Shown: piece by piece, positions 6,048 through 13,605 of the stretch | Numbering within the stretch: position 1 is the stretch's first letter | How the letters are laid out: every line of letters starts with the position of its first letter | Assembly (NCBI GenBank): GCA_041164825.1 | Contig: JBEAOO010000168.1 | Span: forward strand, 1 to 19,281 | Source of the DNA: JBEAOO01 sp041164825 | GTDB lineage: Bacteria > Pseudomonadota > Gammaproteobacteria > Burkholderiales > Burkholderiaceae_C | Length of the DNA stretch: 19,281 bases | Direction: 5' to 3' | Made by a program: the position numbers and the translations under genes | The notes under the pieces: generated by a model | What the model was told of the DNA's origin: nothing | What the model saw: the letters and a program-made list of their open reading frames with translations, nothing else | The model's database searches: none

Positions 6048-6904
6048 TCAAACCGTCCTTGTCGCAACCACTTGGTGGCCACCCATTTTTCGCCCTGCAG
6101 CACCGGCGCGCCGCCGTGCAAGGTGCCGGTGGCCGGGTGGGGGCGGTCGTAGTTGAAAAACACGGCGTTGCCCTTGACCGGGCTGACCGCCAGCCCGGCA
6201 TCCGGAAACGTGGTGGCGCCGCCGCGCTCGGGGGTGTTGAGGTACATCACCACCGTGCCCACGCGCTGGCCGCCGCGACGCAGGATGGCAGGCGTGCCGG
6301 GCTGGCTGGTGTCGAAGTAGTCGTAGTGCGGTTTGTACTCGGCGCCCACGCCGTAGCGCAGCACCTGCAGGCCCTCGCCGCGCTCCACCGGCCAGTCGAG
6401 CAGCGCGGCCAAGCGGGCCTCCACGCGCGCGCACACCGCGTTTTCGCCGCGCTCAAAAAACATGCCCTCGCTGGTGCGCGCGGTGTTGACCTCGCTGGCG
6501 CCGGTGTCGAGCTGCACGGTCTCGGAGCGGCTCAGGCGCTGCCGTGCCAGCCGCACCAGCTCATCGCATTCGTCGTGCGACAACAAGCCGCCCAGCACCA
6601 CGATGCGCGGATGCTGCAGCGTGACCAGCACATCAACCTCGCGGTCGACGGCGAGCACACGGGTGGCTTGCGGCAGCAGATCGAGCTCGGGCAGCGGCGC
6701 CGCCCCGGCACGCGGGCCGCGCCCGCCCAGGGGCTGGCGCGCATCGAGCTGGCTGGCCTGCACATCGGCCCAGGCGGCGCGCGCCACCTCGGCGTCCCAG
6801 CCGCTGCCGAGCATGGCCTGCATCACGGTGTCGGGCGCGTCACCAGCGGCCACGCGGCCGACAATCCACTGGCGCAGTTCGGGGGTGACGGTCTGCTGTT
6901 CCAT
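6044..6904 (-). CDS. 2-oxoglutarate/Fe(II) oxygenase, prolyl-4-hydroxylase-like
   Basis: Protein of 286 residues. The C-terminal half is a P4H-type double-stranded beta-helix dioxygenase, coupling 2-oxoglutarate decarboxylation to hydroxylation of a prolyl or similar residue. Iron ligands are H193 and D195 (KPHYDYFD) and H263 (TLHGGAPVLQGEKWVATKW); the 2-oxoglutarate ligand is K273, ten residues later, as in known P4Hs. The substrate-side motif RTSEGMFF is also present (about 143-150). The N-terminal 50 residues (PELRQWIVGRVAAG and GSGWDAEVARAAW) form a small helical extension common in proteobacterial members and unlike the catalytic fold. It is the first gene of a two-gene unit with the racemase-like gene (ATGA overlap) and is divergent from the methyltransferase gene across 86 bases. 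The protein substrate is unknown. Confidence 0.88.
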   Translation of the reverse strand: MEQQTVTPELRQWIVGRVAAGDAPDTVMQAMLGSGWDAEVARAAWADVQASQLDARQPLGGRGPRAGAAPLPELDLLPQATRVLAVDREVDVLVTLQHPRIVVLGGLLSHDECDELVRLARQRLSRSETVQLDTGASEVNTARTSEGMFFERGENAVCARVEARLAALLDWPVERGEGLQVLRYGVGAEYKPHYDYFDTSQPGTPAILRRGGQRVGTVVMYLNTPERGGATTFPDAGLAVSPVKGNAVFFNYDRPHPATGTLHGGAPVLQGEKWVATKWLRQGRFE

Positions 6905-6990
6905 GGGCCCATTCTGCCGCCATGGCCCGTGTTTGCGGGCGATTGCCTACACTCCCGCCCTGCTTCTCTCGCCCCCGTTTGATCTCGCCC

Positions 6991-8004
6991 ATGCGCATCG
7001 CACACATCCAACAGCACTTGCAGGCCGCCGGCGCCAAGCCGCTGCATGTGCAGCGCGTGCTGCGCCTGTGGGCCACGGCGCAGCCGCAGAGCAGCGGCCG
7101 GCGCAAGCCCGAAGACTTTTTGCCGCTGCCGGTGCGCGAGGCCCTCACGGGCTTGATGGCGCAGCTCGACGGCCTCGTCACCCTGCGCTCGGCCCACCCG
7201 GCCGAGGACGGCTCGGAGCGGCTGCTGGTGAGCCTGGCCGACGGCCAAACCGTGGAAAGTGTGCTGCTGCCGCGCGACGGACTGTGCGTGTCGAGCCAGG
7301 TGGGTTGTGCCGTGGGCTGCACCTTTTGCATGACCGGGCGCGAGGGCCTGCTGCGCCAACTGGGCAGCGCCGAGATCGTGGCCCAGGTGGTGCTGGCCCG
7401 GCAGCGCCGCCCGGTGAAAAAAGTGGTGTTCATGGGCATGGGCGAGCCCGCGCACAACCTCGACAACGTGATGGAAGCCATCCAGCTGCTGGGCACCGGC
7501 GGCGGGCTGGGGCACAAGAACATCGTGTTCTCCACCGTGGGCGACCCGCGCGTGTTCGAGCGCTTGCCGCAGGGGCCGGTGAAGCCGGCGCTGGCGCTCT
7601 CGCTGCACAGCACCCGGCCCGAGCTGCGCGCGCAACTGCTGCCGCGCGCGCCACGCTTTGACCCGGCCGATTTGGTGGCGGCCGGCGAGCGTTATGCGCG
7701 TGCCACCGGCTACCCGATCCAGTACCAGTGGACGCTGATCGAGGGCGTGAACGACAGCGCCGAGGAGCTCGACGGCATCGTGCGCCTGCTGGCCGGCAAG
7801 TACGCGCTGATGAACCTGATCCCGTACAACACCGTGGCCGACCTGCCCTACCGCCGCCCGAGCTGGGAGCGCGCCGCGGCCATCGCCAAACACCTGCACC
7901 AGCGCGGCGTGCTGACCAAGCTGCGCAACTCGGCGGGGCAAGACGTGGATGCCGGCTGCGGGCAATTGCGGGCGCGCGAGATCCGCATTCATCCGCAGCG
8001 CTGA
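6991..8004 (+). CDS. RlmN/Cfr-family radical SAM 23S rRNA (adenine-C2)-type methyltransferase
   Basis: Protein of 337 residues. The family methylates A2503 of 23S rRNA, and RlmN also acts on A37 of some tRNAs, using a 4Fe-4S cluster and a methylated cysteine. The cluster motif CxxxCxxC is C106, C110, C113 (VGCAVGCTFCMTG). The two mechanistic cysteines are also present: C99 (LCVSSQ) and C323 (DAGCGQL). Other family blocks are VFMGMGEPAHNLDNV, ALALSLHST, EGVND and NLIPYN. I chose ATG 6991 because the family's N-terminal helical domain begins there; an in-frame ATG at 6922 would add 23 residues without similarity. It is shorter than typical RlmN (about 370-385), reads FCMTG where E. coli RlmN has FCSTG, and is not next to ndk, pilW/pilF or hisS, where housekeeping rlmN usually sits in Burkholderiales. 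It may be a second family member, so I withhold the symbol. Confidence 0.9.
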   Translation: MRIAHIQQHLQAAGAKPLHVQRVLRLWATAQPQSSGRRKPEDFLPLPVREALTGLMAQLDGLVTLRSAHPAEDGSERLLVSLADGQTVESVLLPRDGLCVSSQVGCAVGCTFCMTGREGLLRQLGSAEIVAQVVLARQRRPVKKVVFMGMGEPAHNLDNVMEAIQLLGTGGGLGHKNIVFSTVGDPRVFERLPQGPVKPALALSLHSTRPELRAQLLPRAPRFDPADLVAAGERYARATGYPIQYQWTLIEGVNDSAEELDGIVRLLAGKYALMNLIPYNTVADLPYRRPSWERAAAIAKHLHQRGVLTKLRNSAGQDVDAGCGQLRAREIRIHPQR

Positions 8005-8024
8005 GGCTTCAGCCGTTCATCACG

Positions 8025-9740
8025 TCAACGCCGGTCAATCACCGCCAGATCCTTGGGCGCGCTGATCACGTACTCGGCGCTGAAGCGCGCCTTGTCGCCC
8101 GCCGCCAGCTCACGCGCCCAGGCCACCACGCCGGGCAGGTTTTCCCCATCGGCCACGTCGGTGGCGCTGGGCGTGAAGCTGCGCTGCACGGTGATTTTCT
8201 CGTCCGTGCTGACCGGGCTGGCCTCCAGCACGCGCAACAAGATCGGCGTGCGGTGGCGGTTTTCGACCTCGTAGCTGCGGGCGATGCGGCGCTCGCTGCG
8301 GTTGCCAATGAAGCCCGCGCTGGCCGTCTGTGCGTTGCCCGGGTTGACCACGCGCACGCGCACCAGCTCGTCGCGGCCGAAGGGCAAGACCAGCGTCTCG
8401 GTCGCATCGCTGCCGTTGCGCCACACGCTCTGGCCCACCACCTGGTTGCCACGCAGCAGCAGCATGCGCCCCTCGGGCCACACGCCCTCGGGCCGCGCCA
8501 GCTCGGCCACCACCCAGGCGCTGGCGTCGGCCTGCGGCGTGGTCTGCACCATCAGCTTGGCGGGCAGCTTGGCCCGGCCGAGCGAGAAGCTCACCCGCTG
8601 CGCCCCACTGCCCACATCGATGCGGCCCGGCACCTCGAACTCGGTGGCGAACTCGCCCTCCACCGCCTGCACGGCAAACTCCAGCGGCGCGGCATCGGCC
8701 AGCATGACCTCGGCGGCTTGGCCTTTGAATGACGCGGCCGGAGCCGCAGCCATGGCCACAGACGCACGCGCCATCGGCTGCACCGGCGGGCGCGGCATCA
8801 CCGTCCAGGGCCGTGGCTGCGGACCGGTGCTGGCCGCGCGCGGCGAGCCGGTCGACAAGCGCAGCGCCACACCGCGCCAGTCCTCGCCACTGCGCTGGCT
8901 GACCTCGGCCAGGCGCTCCACATCGACCGTGCTGGTGGCCGAGTCGAGCGCGGCGCGGTAGCTGGGCGCCCAGGTGGGGCCGGGCACCTGGTAGCGCAGG
9001 CGCACCGTGCCGTCGGCCTGCGCGCTCATCACGCTGATGCGCAGCTGGCGCACCTCGCCCGCGGTTTGACCCAGGCGCTCGCGCTCGGCCAGCAGCAGTT
9101 GCAGCTCGCGCTGCAGCGCATCGCGCTCGCGGCCGATGCGGGCTTGTTCGTTCAGCGCCGTTTGGCCGCTGCGCTGAATCACGCCGAGCGTGGCTTGCAG
9201 GCCCGCGCCGCTCGCGGGTGCGGCCACCGGTGTGCGGGGTGCGGCAGGCGCGGCAGGCGCGGCAGGCGCGGCGCCCTCACCCTGCGCTGGGCCAGACGGC
9301 GCCATGGCGCGCAAATAGCCCAGCACCAGGTCGTGCCCGCCAGCCTCGGCATCGAGCGCGGCCAAGCGCTCTTGCAGTTGGCGAATGCGTGCGTCGTTGG
9401 CGCCCGTCTGGCAGGCCGGCACCTCGCTGCGCGGGCGCTGGCTGGCGCTCACCGGGCCCAGGCGCAACGAGGCATCGGCGTCGAGCTGCAAGGTGGCGAG
9501 GTCGACCTCGGTGCTCAGGCAATCGAGCACCAGCTCGCGCGCACCGGCCGCCACGCGGGCCGTGCGCTCGACCACGGCCAAGCCGGGGTACACGGTGACC
9601 TGTTCCACCTTGGACGGCGTGGCGGGCGGGGATGCCAGCGCGGCGGGGGCATCTGCGGCCTGCGCCCAGCCGGCTGCGCCGGCCAGGCTGAGCGCGGCCA
9701 CCAGCAACGGGGTGGGTGCGAAGGGCATTCTTGTTGTCAT
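8025..9740 (-). CDS. Secreted DUF4139 (mucoidy inhibitor MuiA-like) protein
   Basis: Protein of 571 residues, probably periplasmic or surface associated. A signal peptide is visible (about 1-28, ending WAQA). An N-terminal DUF4140-like beta domain follows (about 43-140; VEQVTVYPGLAVVERTARV), then coiled-coil helices interrupted by an Ala/Pro linker coded by three tandem 9-base units (9241-9267), and the DUF4139 domain (about 230-571; LRYQVPGPTWAPSYRAALD and SGEDWRGVALRLSTGSP). It continues through a beta-rich region to GDKARFSAEYVISAPKDLAVIDRR. This layout and length match the MuiA family, named for an effect on mucoidy; no enzyme activity is established. GGGAG about ten bases before ATG 9740 supports the start. 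It is convergent with the methyltransferase gene, with 20 bases between their stops. Family call good; role unknown. Confidence 0.85.
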   Translation of the reverse strand: MTTRMPFAPTPLLVAALSLAGAAGWAQAADAPAALASPPATPSKVEQVTVYPGLAVVERTARVAAGARELVLDCLSTEVDLATLQLDADASLRLGPVSASQRPRSEVPACQTGANDARIRQLQERLAALDAEAGGHDLVLGYLRAMAPSGPAQGEGAAPAAPAAPAAPRTPVAAPASGAGLQATLGVIQRSGQTALNEQARIGRERDALQRELQLLLAERERLGQTAGEVRQLRISVMSAQADGTVRLRYQVPGPTWAPSYRAALDSATSTVDVERLAEVSQRSGEDWRGVALRLSTGSPRAASTGPQPRPWTVMPRPPVQPMARASVAMAAAPAASFKGQAAEVMLADAAPLEFAVQAVEGEFATEFEVPGRIDVGSGAQRVSFSLGRAKLPAKLMVQTTPQADASAWVVAELARPEGVWPEGRMLLLRGNQVVGQSVWRNGSDATETLVLPFGRDELVRVRVVNPGNAQTASAGFIGNRSERRIARSYEVENRHRTPILLRVLEASPVSTDEKITVQRSFTPSATDVADGENLPGVVAWARELAAGDKARFSAEYVISAPKDLAVIDRR

Positions 9741-9855
9741 GCGGGGTGTCTCCCTGTGGATGTGTGGGGTTCAGCGGACTGGGCAGGCGCGGCCTGCTGC
9801 CATCTGTGTCACAACGCGGCAGACCCTGGTGCGGGGGGACAAGCGTCGGGCGCGG

Positions 9856-10248
9856 TCAGTCCACGCCAAAACGATCGCGAAACGCCGCGCAAAAGCCCGG
9901 GCTGCCGCTGATCGCCAGTGTCAGCGTGTGGCGCACGGTTTCACGGCTGCCGGGCGCGCTGCTGAAGCTGCCGCTGGCCTCCTGGTAGTCCAGCCCTTCG
10001 TCCACCGAACGCTCGATGCGCGAGAGCAGCTGGTAGTCCCACTCGCCGCCCTCTTCCACCGGGCCGCGTGCACCGGCAAAGGCGCGGTGCGCCCAGCCCA
10101 GCACCTGCGCCACCTCGCGCAGCAAGGCGTCTCGCTGGGCGGCGCTCACCGAAGCCATCGCGTCAAAGGTGCCCACGCCGTCATCACCGTCGCTGGCTTC
10201 GAAGTCCAACAATTGCAGCTCGGTGGCCATGTCGTTCGCGCTCCCCAT
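9856..10248 (-). CDS. Conserved-looking hypothetical protein coupled to yaaA
   Basis: Predicted soluble acidic protein of 130 residues; I do not recognise the family. It has no signal peptide or membrane segment. Visible features are an acidic N-terminus (LLDFEASDGDDGVGTFDAM), a helical middle (ALLREVAQVLGWAHRAF), WDYQLLSRIERSVDEGLDYQ, and a C-terminal strand-like block ETVRHTLTLAISGSPGFCAAFRDRFG. ATG 10248 overlaps the yaaA stop as TGATG, which argues for a real, coupled gene. An internal ATG at 10230 is preceded by GGGGAG at ten bases and is an alternative start (124 residues). A 115-base gap without an evident terminator separates it from the DUF4139 gene. Codon bias is like its neighbours. 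Function unknown. Confidence 0.75.
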   Translation of the reverse strand: MGSANDMATELQLLDFEASDGDDGVGTFDAMASVSAAQRDALLREVAQVLGWAHRAFAGARGPVEEGGEWDYQLLSRIERSVDEGLDYQEASGSFSSAPGSRETVRHTLTLAISGSPGFCAAFRDRFGVD

Positions 10249-11027
10249 CAATCAGCAATGCGGCGGCGGAACACCAGCCGGTCGGGCTCACTCGCACCAG
10301 CCTCAAACGCATAACCATCGGCATCAAAACCCTCCAGCGCCTTCGGGCTCTGCAGGCGGTGCGTGATGGCGTGGCGTGCCATCAGCCCGCGCGCGCGCTT
10401 GGCAAAAAAGCTGATCACCTTGTAGCGCCCGCCCTTCCAGTCCTCAAACACGCACTCGATCACACGCGGCTGCAGCACCTGTTTGCGGTCGGCCGCGCGG
10501 AAATACTCTTGCGAGGCGAGGTTGACGATCACCGGCGTGGTCTGCGCGGCGGCGCGCTCGTTGAGGTGCCGGGCCAGCGTGTCGCCCCAGTAGTCGTACA
10601 GGTTTTTGCCACGCGGGTTGGCCAGCGCCGTGCCCATTTCCAAGCGGTAGGGCTGCAAGCGGTCGAGCGGGCGCAACACGCCGTAGAGGCCGCTCAAGAT
10701 CGCCACGTGCTCCTGCGCCCAGGCCAGGTCGGCCTCGCTCAGGGTGGCCGCATTCAGGCCCTCGTACACATCGCCGTTGAAGGCCAGCACAGCCTGTTTG
10801 CTGTTGTGCTCGGTGAAACGCGGGCGCCAGGCGGCGTAACGCGCCACGTTCAGCGTGGCCAGTGGGTCCGACAAGTCCATCAGCGTGGCGATGTCGGCCG
10901 GGGTTTTGGTTTTCAGGAGCTCGATCAACTCAGCTGCTTGCGCCACAAACAAGGGGCGCGTGGCGGTGGTGATGTGGGCGGGGGTCTCGTAGTCGAGCGT
11001 CTTGGCGGGGGACAGCAGAAACAACAT
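10248..11027 (-). CDS. yaaA: Peroxide stress protein YaaA
   Basis: Cytoplasmic protein of 259 residues of the YaaA (DUF328, UPF0246) family. In E. coli it is induced by OxyR under hydrogen peroxide and limits unincorporated iron and thereby Fenton damage. Family blocks are clear: the N-terminal MLFLLSPAKTLDYETP, FNGDVYEGL (about 174-182 from the stop-distal half), LSGLYGVLRPLDRLQPYRLEMGT, YWGDTLA, VNLASQEYFRA, and the C-terminal KVISFFAKRARGLMARH. Length matches the family (about 257). I chose ATG 11027 because the family begins MLFLLSPAKTL there; a start at 11039 would add four residues. No strong ribosome site is visible. It is first in a two-gene unit with the small hypothetical gene (TGATG junction) and is divergent from the acetoacetate decarboxylase gene. 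Confidence 0.96.
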   Translation of the reverse strand: MLFLLSPAKTLDYETPAHITTATRPLFVAQAAELIELLKTKTPADIATLMDLSDPLATLNVARYAAWRPRFTEHNSKQAVLAFNGDVYEGLNAATLSEADLAWAQEHVAILSGLYGVLRPLDRLQPYRLEMGTALANPRGKNLYDYWGDTLARHLNERAAAQTTPVIVNLASQEYFRAADRKQVLQPRVIECVFEDWKGGRYKVISFFAKRARGLMARHAITHRLQSPKALEGFDADGYAFEAGASEPDRLVFRRRIAD

Positions 11028-11165
11028 GGCAACAGGCAACAGAAAAAATGGCGCAGCGGTCGCGCAGGATGGCGCGGCGGTCAGCCCGCACTCTAGTGGA
11101 AGCGGCGCCGCTGCGCTTGCACCGGACCGCGCGAGCGGGGTTGTGCGATGGCAGCGTCATCCGCC

Positions 11166-11199
11166 GCAACGTATGCTGCGTTGCAACAAGCGGCAGCAT
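11166..11199. promoter_or_regulatory. Nested inverted repeats between yaaA and the acetoacetate decarboxylase gene
   Basis: Overlapping palindromes cluster here: GCAACG-N7-CGTTGC (11166-11171 and 11179-11184), the octamer palindrome GTTGCAAC (11180-11187) and ATGCTGC-N13-GCAGCAT (11173-11179 and 11193-11199). They lie 71-104 bases before the decarboxylase start and may be an operator. No promoter could be assigned with confidence. Confidence 0.35.
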
Positions 11200-11269
11200 C
11201 CACCCAGATGCTGACCCCACTCCACCCCACCCCGGCGTCCTGAGCGACGCCACCACCGGAGCCCCCAGG

Positions 11270-12010
11270 ATGACCGAAGACGACGTGCGTGCCCGAGCGT
11301 TTGCGATGCCCCTGACCAGCCCGGCCTTTCCGCCCGGCCCCTACCGCTTTGTGAACCGCGAGTACCTGATCATCAGCTACCGCACCGACCCCGAAGCAAT
11401 CGCCCGCATCTTGCCCGCACCGCTCGTGGCGCCCGAGCCCATCGTCAAGTACGAGTTCATCAACATGCCCGACAGCACGGGCTTTGGCCACTATTGCGAG
11501 TCGGGCCAGGTGATCCCGGTGATGTGGGGCGAAGAGCGCGGCAGCTATGTGCATTCGATGTACCTCAACGACCACCCGCCGATCGCGGCCGGGCGCGAGT
11601 TGTGGGGCTTCCCCAAGAAGCTGGGCGAGCCCGAGTTGCGGGTGCACAAAGACACGCTGATGGGCACGCTCGACTACAGCGATTGCCGCGTGGCCACCGG
11701 AACCATGGGCTTCAAGTACCAGACGCTCGACCCGCTGGCCGTGGCCCGCAGCATGGCCGAGCCGAGCTTCTTGCTGAAGATCATTCCTCACGTCGATGGC
11801 ACGCCGCGCATTTGCGAGCTGGTGCGCTACAGCCTGTGCGACATCACCGTGAAGGGCGCCTGGAGCGGCCCCGGCGCGCTCGATCTGTTTCCGCACGCGC
11901 TGGCGCCGGTGTCGGCCCTGCCGGTGCGCGAGGTGATCTCGGCCGTGCACATCCTGGCCGACCTCACGCTGCCGCTGGGCACCGTGGTGCACGACTACCT
12001 CGCGCGCTGA
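11270..12010 (+). CDS. adc: Acetoacetate decarboxylase
   Basis: Cytoplasmic enzyme of 246 residues that decarboxylates acetoacetate to acetone and CO2 through a lysine Schiff base. The active-site segment ELWGFPKKLGEPEL contains K116 (Schiff-base lysine) and K117, the pair that in the clostridial enzyme is K115/K116, with the same neighbouring Gly-Phe/Tyr-Pro. The preceding GSYVHSMYLNDHPPIAAGRE and the N-terminal GPYRFVNREYLIISYRTDP match the family, as does the length (about 245). GGAG eight bases before ATG 11270 supports the start. The 3-hydroxybutyrate dehydrogenase gene follows after 56 bases on the same strand, giving a short pathway from 3-hydroxybutyrate to acetone. Some ADC-like family members act on other substrates, but the adjacent dehydrogenase favours true acetoacetate decarboxylase. 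Confidence 0.92.
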   Translation: MTEDDVRARAFAMPLTSPAFPPGPYRFVNREYLIISYRTDPEAIARILPAPLVAPEPIVKYEFINMPDSTGFGHYCESGQVIPVMWGEERGSYVHSMYLNDHPPIAAGRELWGFPKKLGEPELRVHKDTLMGTLDYSDCRVATGTMGFKYQTLDPLAVARSMAEPSFLLKIIPHVDGTPRICELVRYSLCDITVKGAWSGPGALDLFPHALAPVSALPVREVISAVHILADLTLPLGTVVHDYLAR

Positions 12011-12066
12011 ACGGCGCGCCCAACCATCCCATCCCCTCACCGCTCCCCCACCTGAAGGCACACACC

Positions 12067-12849
12067 ATGCAACTCAAAGACAAAATCACCCTGATCACCG
12101 GCGCCGCCAGCGGCATTGGCAAAGAAATCGCGCTGGAGTTTGCCCGCGAAGGCGCCAAGGTCTGCATCGCCGACCTCTCGCTCGACGCCGGCCTGGCCGC
12201 AGCGGCCGAAATCAACGCCGCTGGCGGCACCGCCATGGCCGTGGTGATGAACGTCACCGACGAAGCGCAGGTCGATGCCGGCGTGGCCGCCACCGTGGCC
12301 GCTTGGGGCGGGCTCGACGTGCTGATCAGCAATGCCGGCATCCAGGTCATCAGCCCGCTGGTCGATTTCAAGTACGAGGACTGGAAGCGCCTGATGGCCA
12401 TCCACGTGGACGGCGCTTTCCTCACCACCCGCGCGGCCATGCGCGCCATGATCGCCGCCGGCCGCGGCGGCAGCGTGCTCTACATGGGTTCGGTGCACTC
12501 GCACGAAGCGTCGCCACTCAAGGCGCCTTACGTCACCGCCAAACACGGCTTGATCGGCCTGGCCAAGGTGGTGGCCAAAGAAGGTGCGGCACACGGCATC
12601 CGCGCCAACGTGATTTGCCCGGGCTTTGTGCGCACGCCGCTGGTGGACAAACAAATCCCCGAGCAGGCGAAGGCGCTGGGCCTGAGCGAGGCCGATGTCA
12701 TCAAAACCGTGATGCTCAAAGACACCGTGGACGGCGAGTTCACCACCACACAAGACGTGGCGCAGACGGCCATTTTTCTGGCCGCCTTCCCCACCAACGC
12801 ACTCACCGGCCAATCGATCACCGTGAGCCACGGCTGGCACATGCAATGA
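12067..12849 (+). CDS. 3-hydroxybutyrate dehydrogenase-type SDR
   Basis: NAD(P)-dependent short-chain dehydrogenase of 260 residues, cytoplasmic. The cofactor motif TGAASGIG (11-18), NAG (89-91) and the catalytic S142, Y155 and K159 (YVTAK) are intact. The blocks ISNAGIQVISPLVDF, GSVHSHEASPLKAPYVTAKHGLIGLAKVVAKEGA and NVICPGFVRTPLVDKQIPEQA are the signature of D-3-hydroxybutyrate dehydrogenases, which oxidise 3-hydroxybutyrate to acetoacetate in PHB and ketone-body use. Length is that of the family. It lies 56 bases after acetoacetate decarboxylase on the same strand, consistent with one transcript and a shared substrate. The C-terminal HGWHMQ replaces the more usual DGGWxAQ. A different 3-hydroxyacyl substrate is possible, so I give no symbol. 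Confidence 0.88.
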   Translation: MQLKDKITLITGAASGIGKEIALEFAREGAKVCIADLSLDAGLAAAAEINAAGGTAMAVVMNVTDEAQVDAGVAATVAAWGGLDVLISNAGIQVISPLVDFKYEDWKRLMAIHVDGAFLTTRAAMRAMIAAGRGGSVLYMGSVHSHEASPLKAPYVTAKHGLIGLAKVVAKEGAAHGIRANVICPGFVRTPLVDKQIPEQAKALGLSEADVIKTVMLKDTVDGEFTTTQDVAQTAIFLAAFPTNALTGQSITVSHGWHMQ

Positions 12850-12889
12850 GCGTGGAGCGGGTGTTGACGCACAGGCAAAATCACAGTCC

Positions 12890-13582
12890 ATGAGCCCCCG
12901 CCCCCACCCCACCGTGCACCTGGTGCGCCACGGCCAGAGTGCCGCCAACGCTGGCCTGGCCACCTCCGACAACGCGCTGATTCCGCTCACGCCGCTGGGC
13001 GAGCAGCAGGCGCTGTGGATGGCCGAGGCGCTGGGCGTGGCCGCACCGCAGGTGATCGTCAGCAGCTACCTGCGCGCGCAGCAGACCGCCGCGCCCTTTT
13101 GCGCGCAACAGGGCCTGAGCGCGCAGGTGCAAGCCCTGCTGCACGAGTTCGTCACCCTCGACCCCGCCAGCGTGGCCGGCACCACCAATGTGCAGCGCGC
13201 GCCGCTGGTGCAGGCCTATTGGGACGCCTGCGACCCGGACCTGCGCCACGGCCCGGGGGCCGAGACCTTTCGCGAACTGAGCGAGCGTGTGGCCGCGGTG
13301 GAAGACACCCTGCCAGCCTTGGCGCCCGACACCGTGGTCTTCGGCCACGGCCTGTGGTTTGCGCTGCTGATCTGGCGGCAACTCGGCTTCACGCAGGTCG
13401 ACACCGCCACCATGCGTGCCTTCCGCCAGTTTCAGCTGGCGCTGCCCATGCCCAACTGCGCCGTGTACCACCTGCACGGCAACTTGGTGACAGCCCCGCG
13501 CTGGCAGGTGCAGGCCAACGAGGCGTTGATCCGGCGCATGTCGGCGCCGCTGACCGAGCGCGTGCCCACGCCCGCCCCCTGA
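12890..13582 (+). CDS. Histidine phosphatase superfamily protein
   Basis: Cytoplasmic protein of 230 residues of the phosphoglycerate-mutase-like histidine phosphatase group. The phosphohistidine motif LVRHGQSAAN places the catalytic H14. Supporting residues are R62 (SSYLRAQQTA), E125 (GAETFREL) and the second histidine H153 (VVFGHGLWF), so the active site appears complete. Substrates in this group range from phosphosugars to nucleotide or cofactor phosphates and cannot be told from sequence. It starts 40 bases after the dehydrogenase on the same strand and may share its transcript. It is convergent with the following minus-strand gene, the stops being 23 bases apart with no obvious terminator hairpin. 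The alternative name phosphoglycerate mutase is unlikely because the family-specific insertions are missing. Confidence 0.87.
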   Translation: MSPRPHPTVHLVRHGQSAANAGLATSDNALIPLTPLGEQQALWMAEALGVAAPQVIVSSYLRAQQTAAPFCAQQGLSAQVQALLHEFVTLDPASVAGTTNVQRAPLVQAYWDACDPDLRHGPGAETFRELSERVAAVEDTLPALAPDTVVFGHGLWFALLIWRQLGFTQVDTATMRAFRQFQLALPMPNCAVYHLHGNLVTAPRWQVQANEALIRRMSAPLTERVPTPAP

Positions 13583-13605
13583 GAGGACTGAGCGTCCAGC
13601 ACGGC

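Noticed and set aside
4965..6152. 395-residue plus-strand frame opposite the racemase-like gene
   Set aside because: His/Arg/Gln-rich antisense shadow; the minus frame has a full set of catalytic motifs.
6462..7661. 399-residue plus frame across the oxygenase/methyltransferase border
   Set aside because: Runs antisense to one certain gene and out of frame with another; no motifs.
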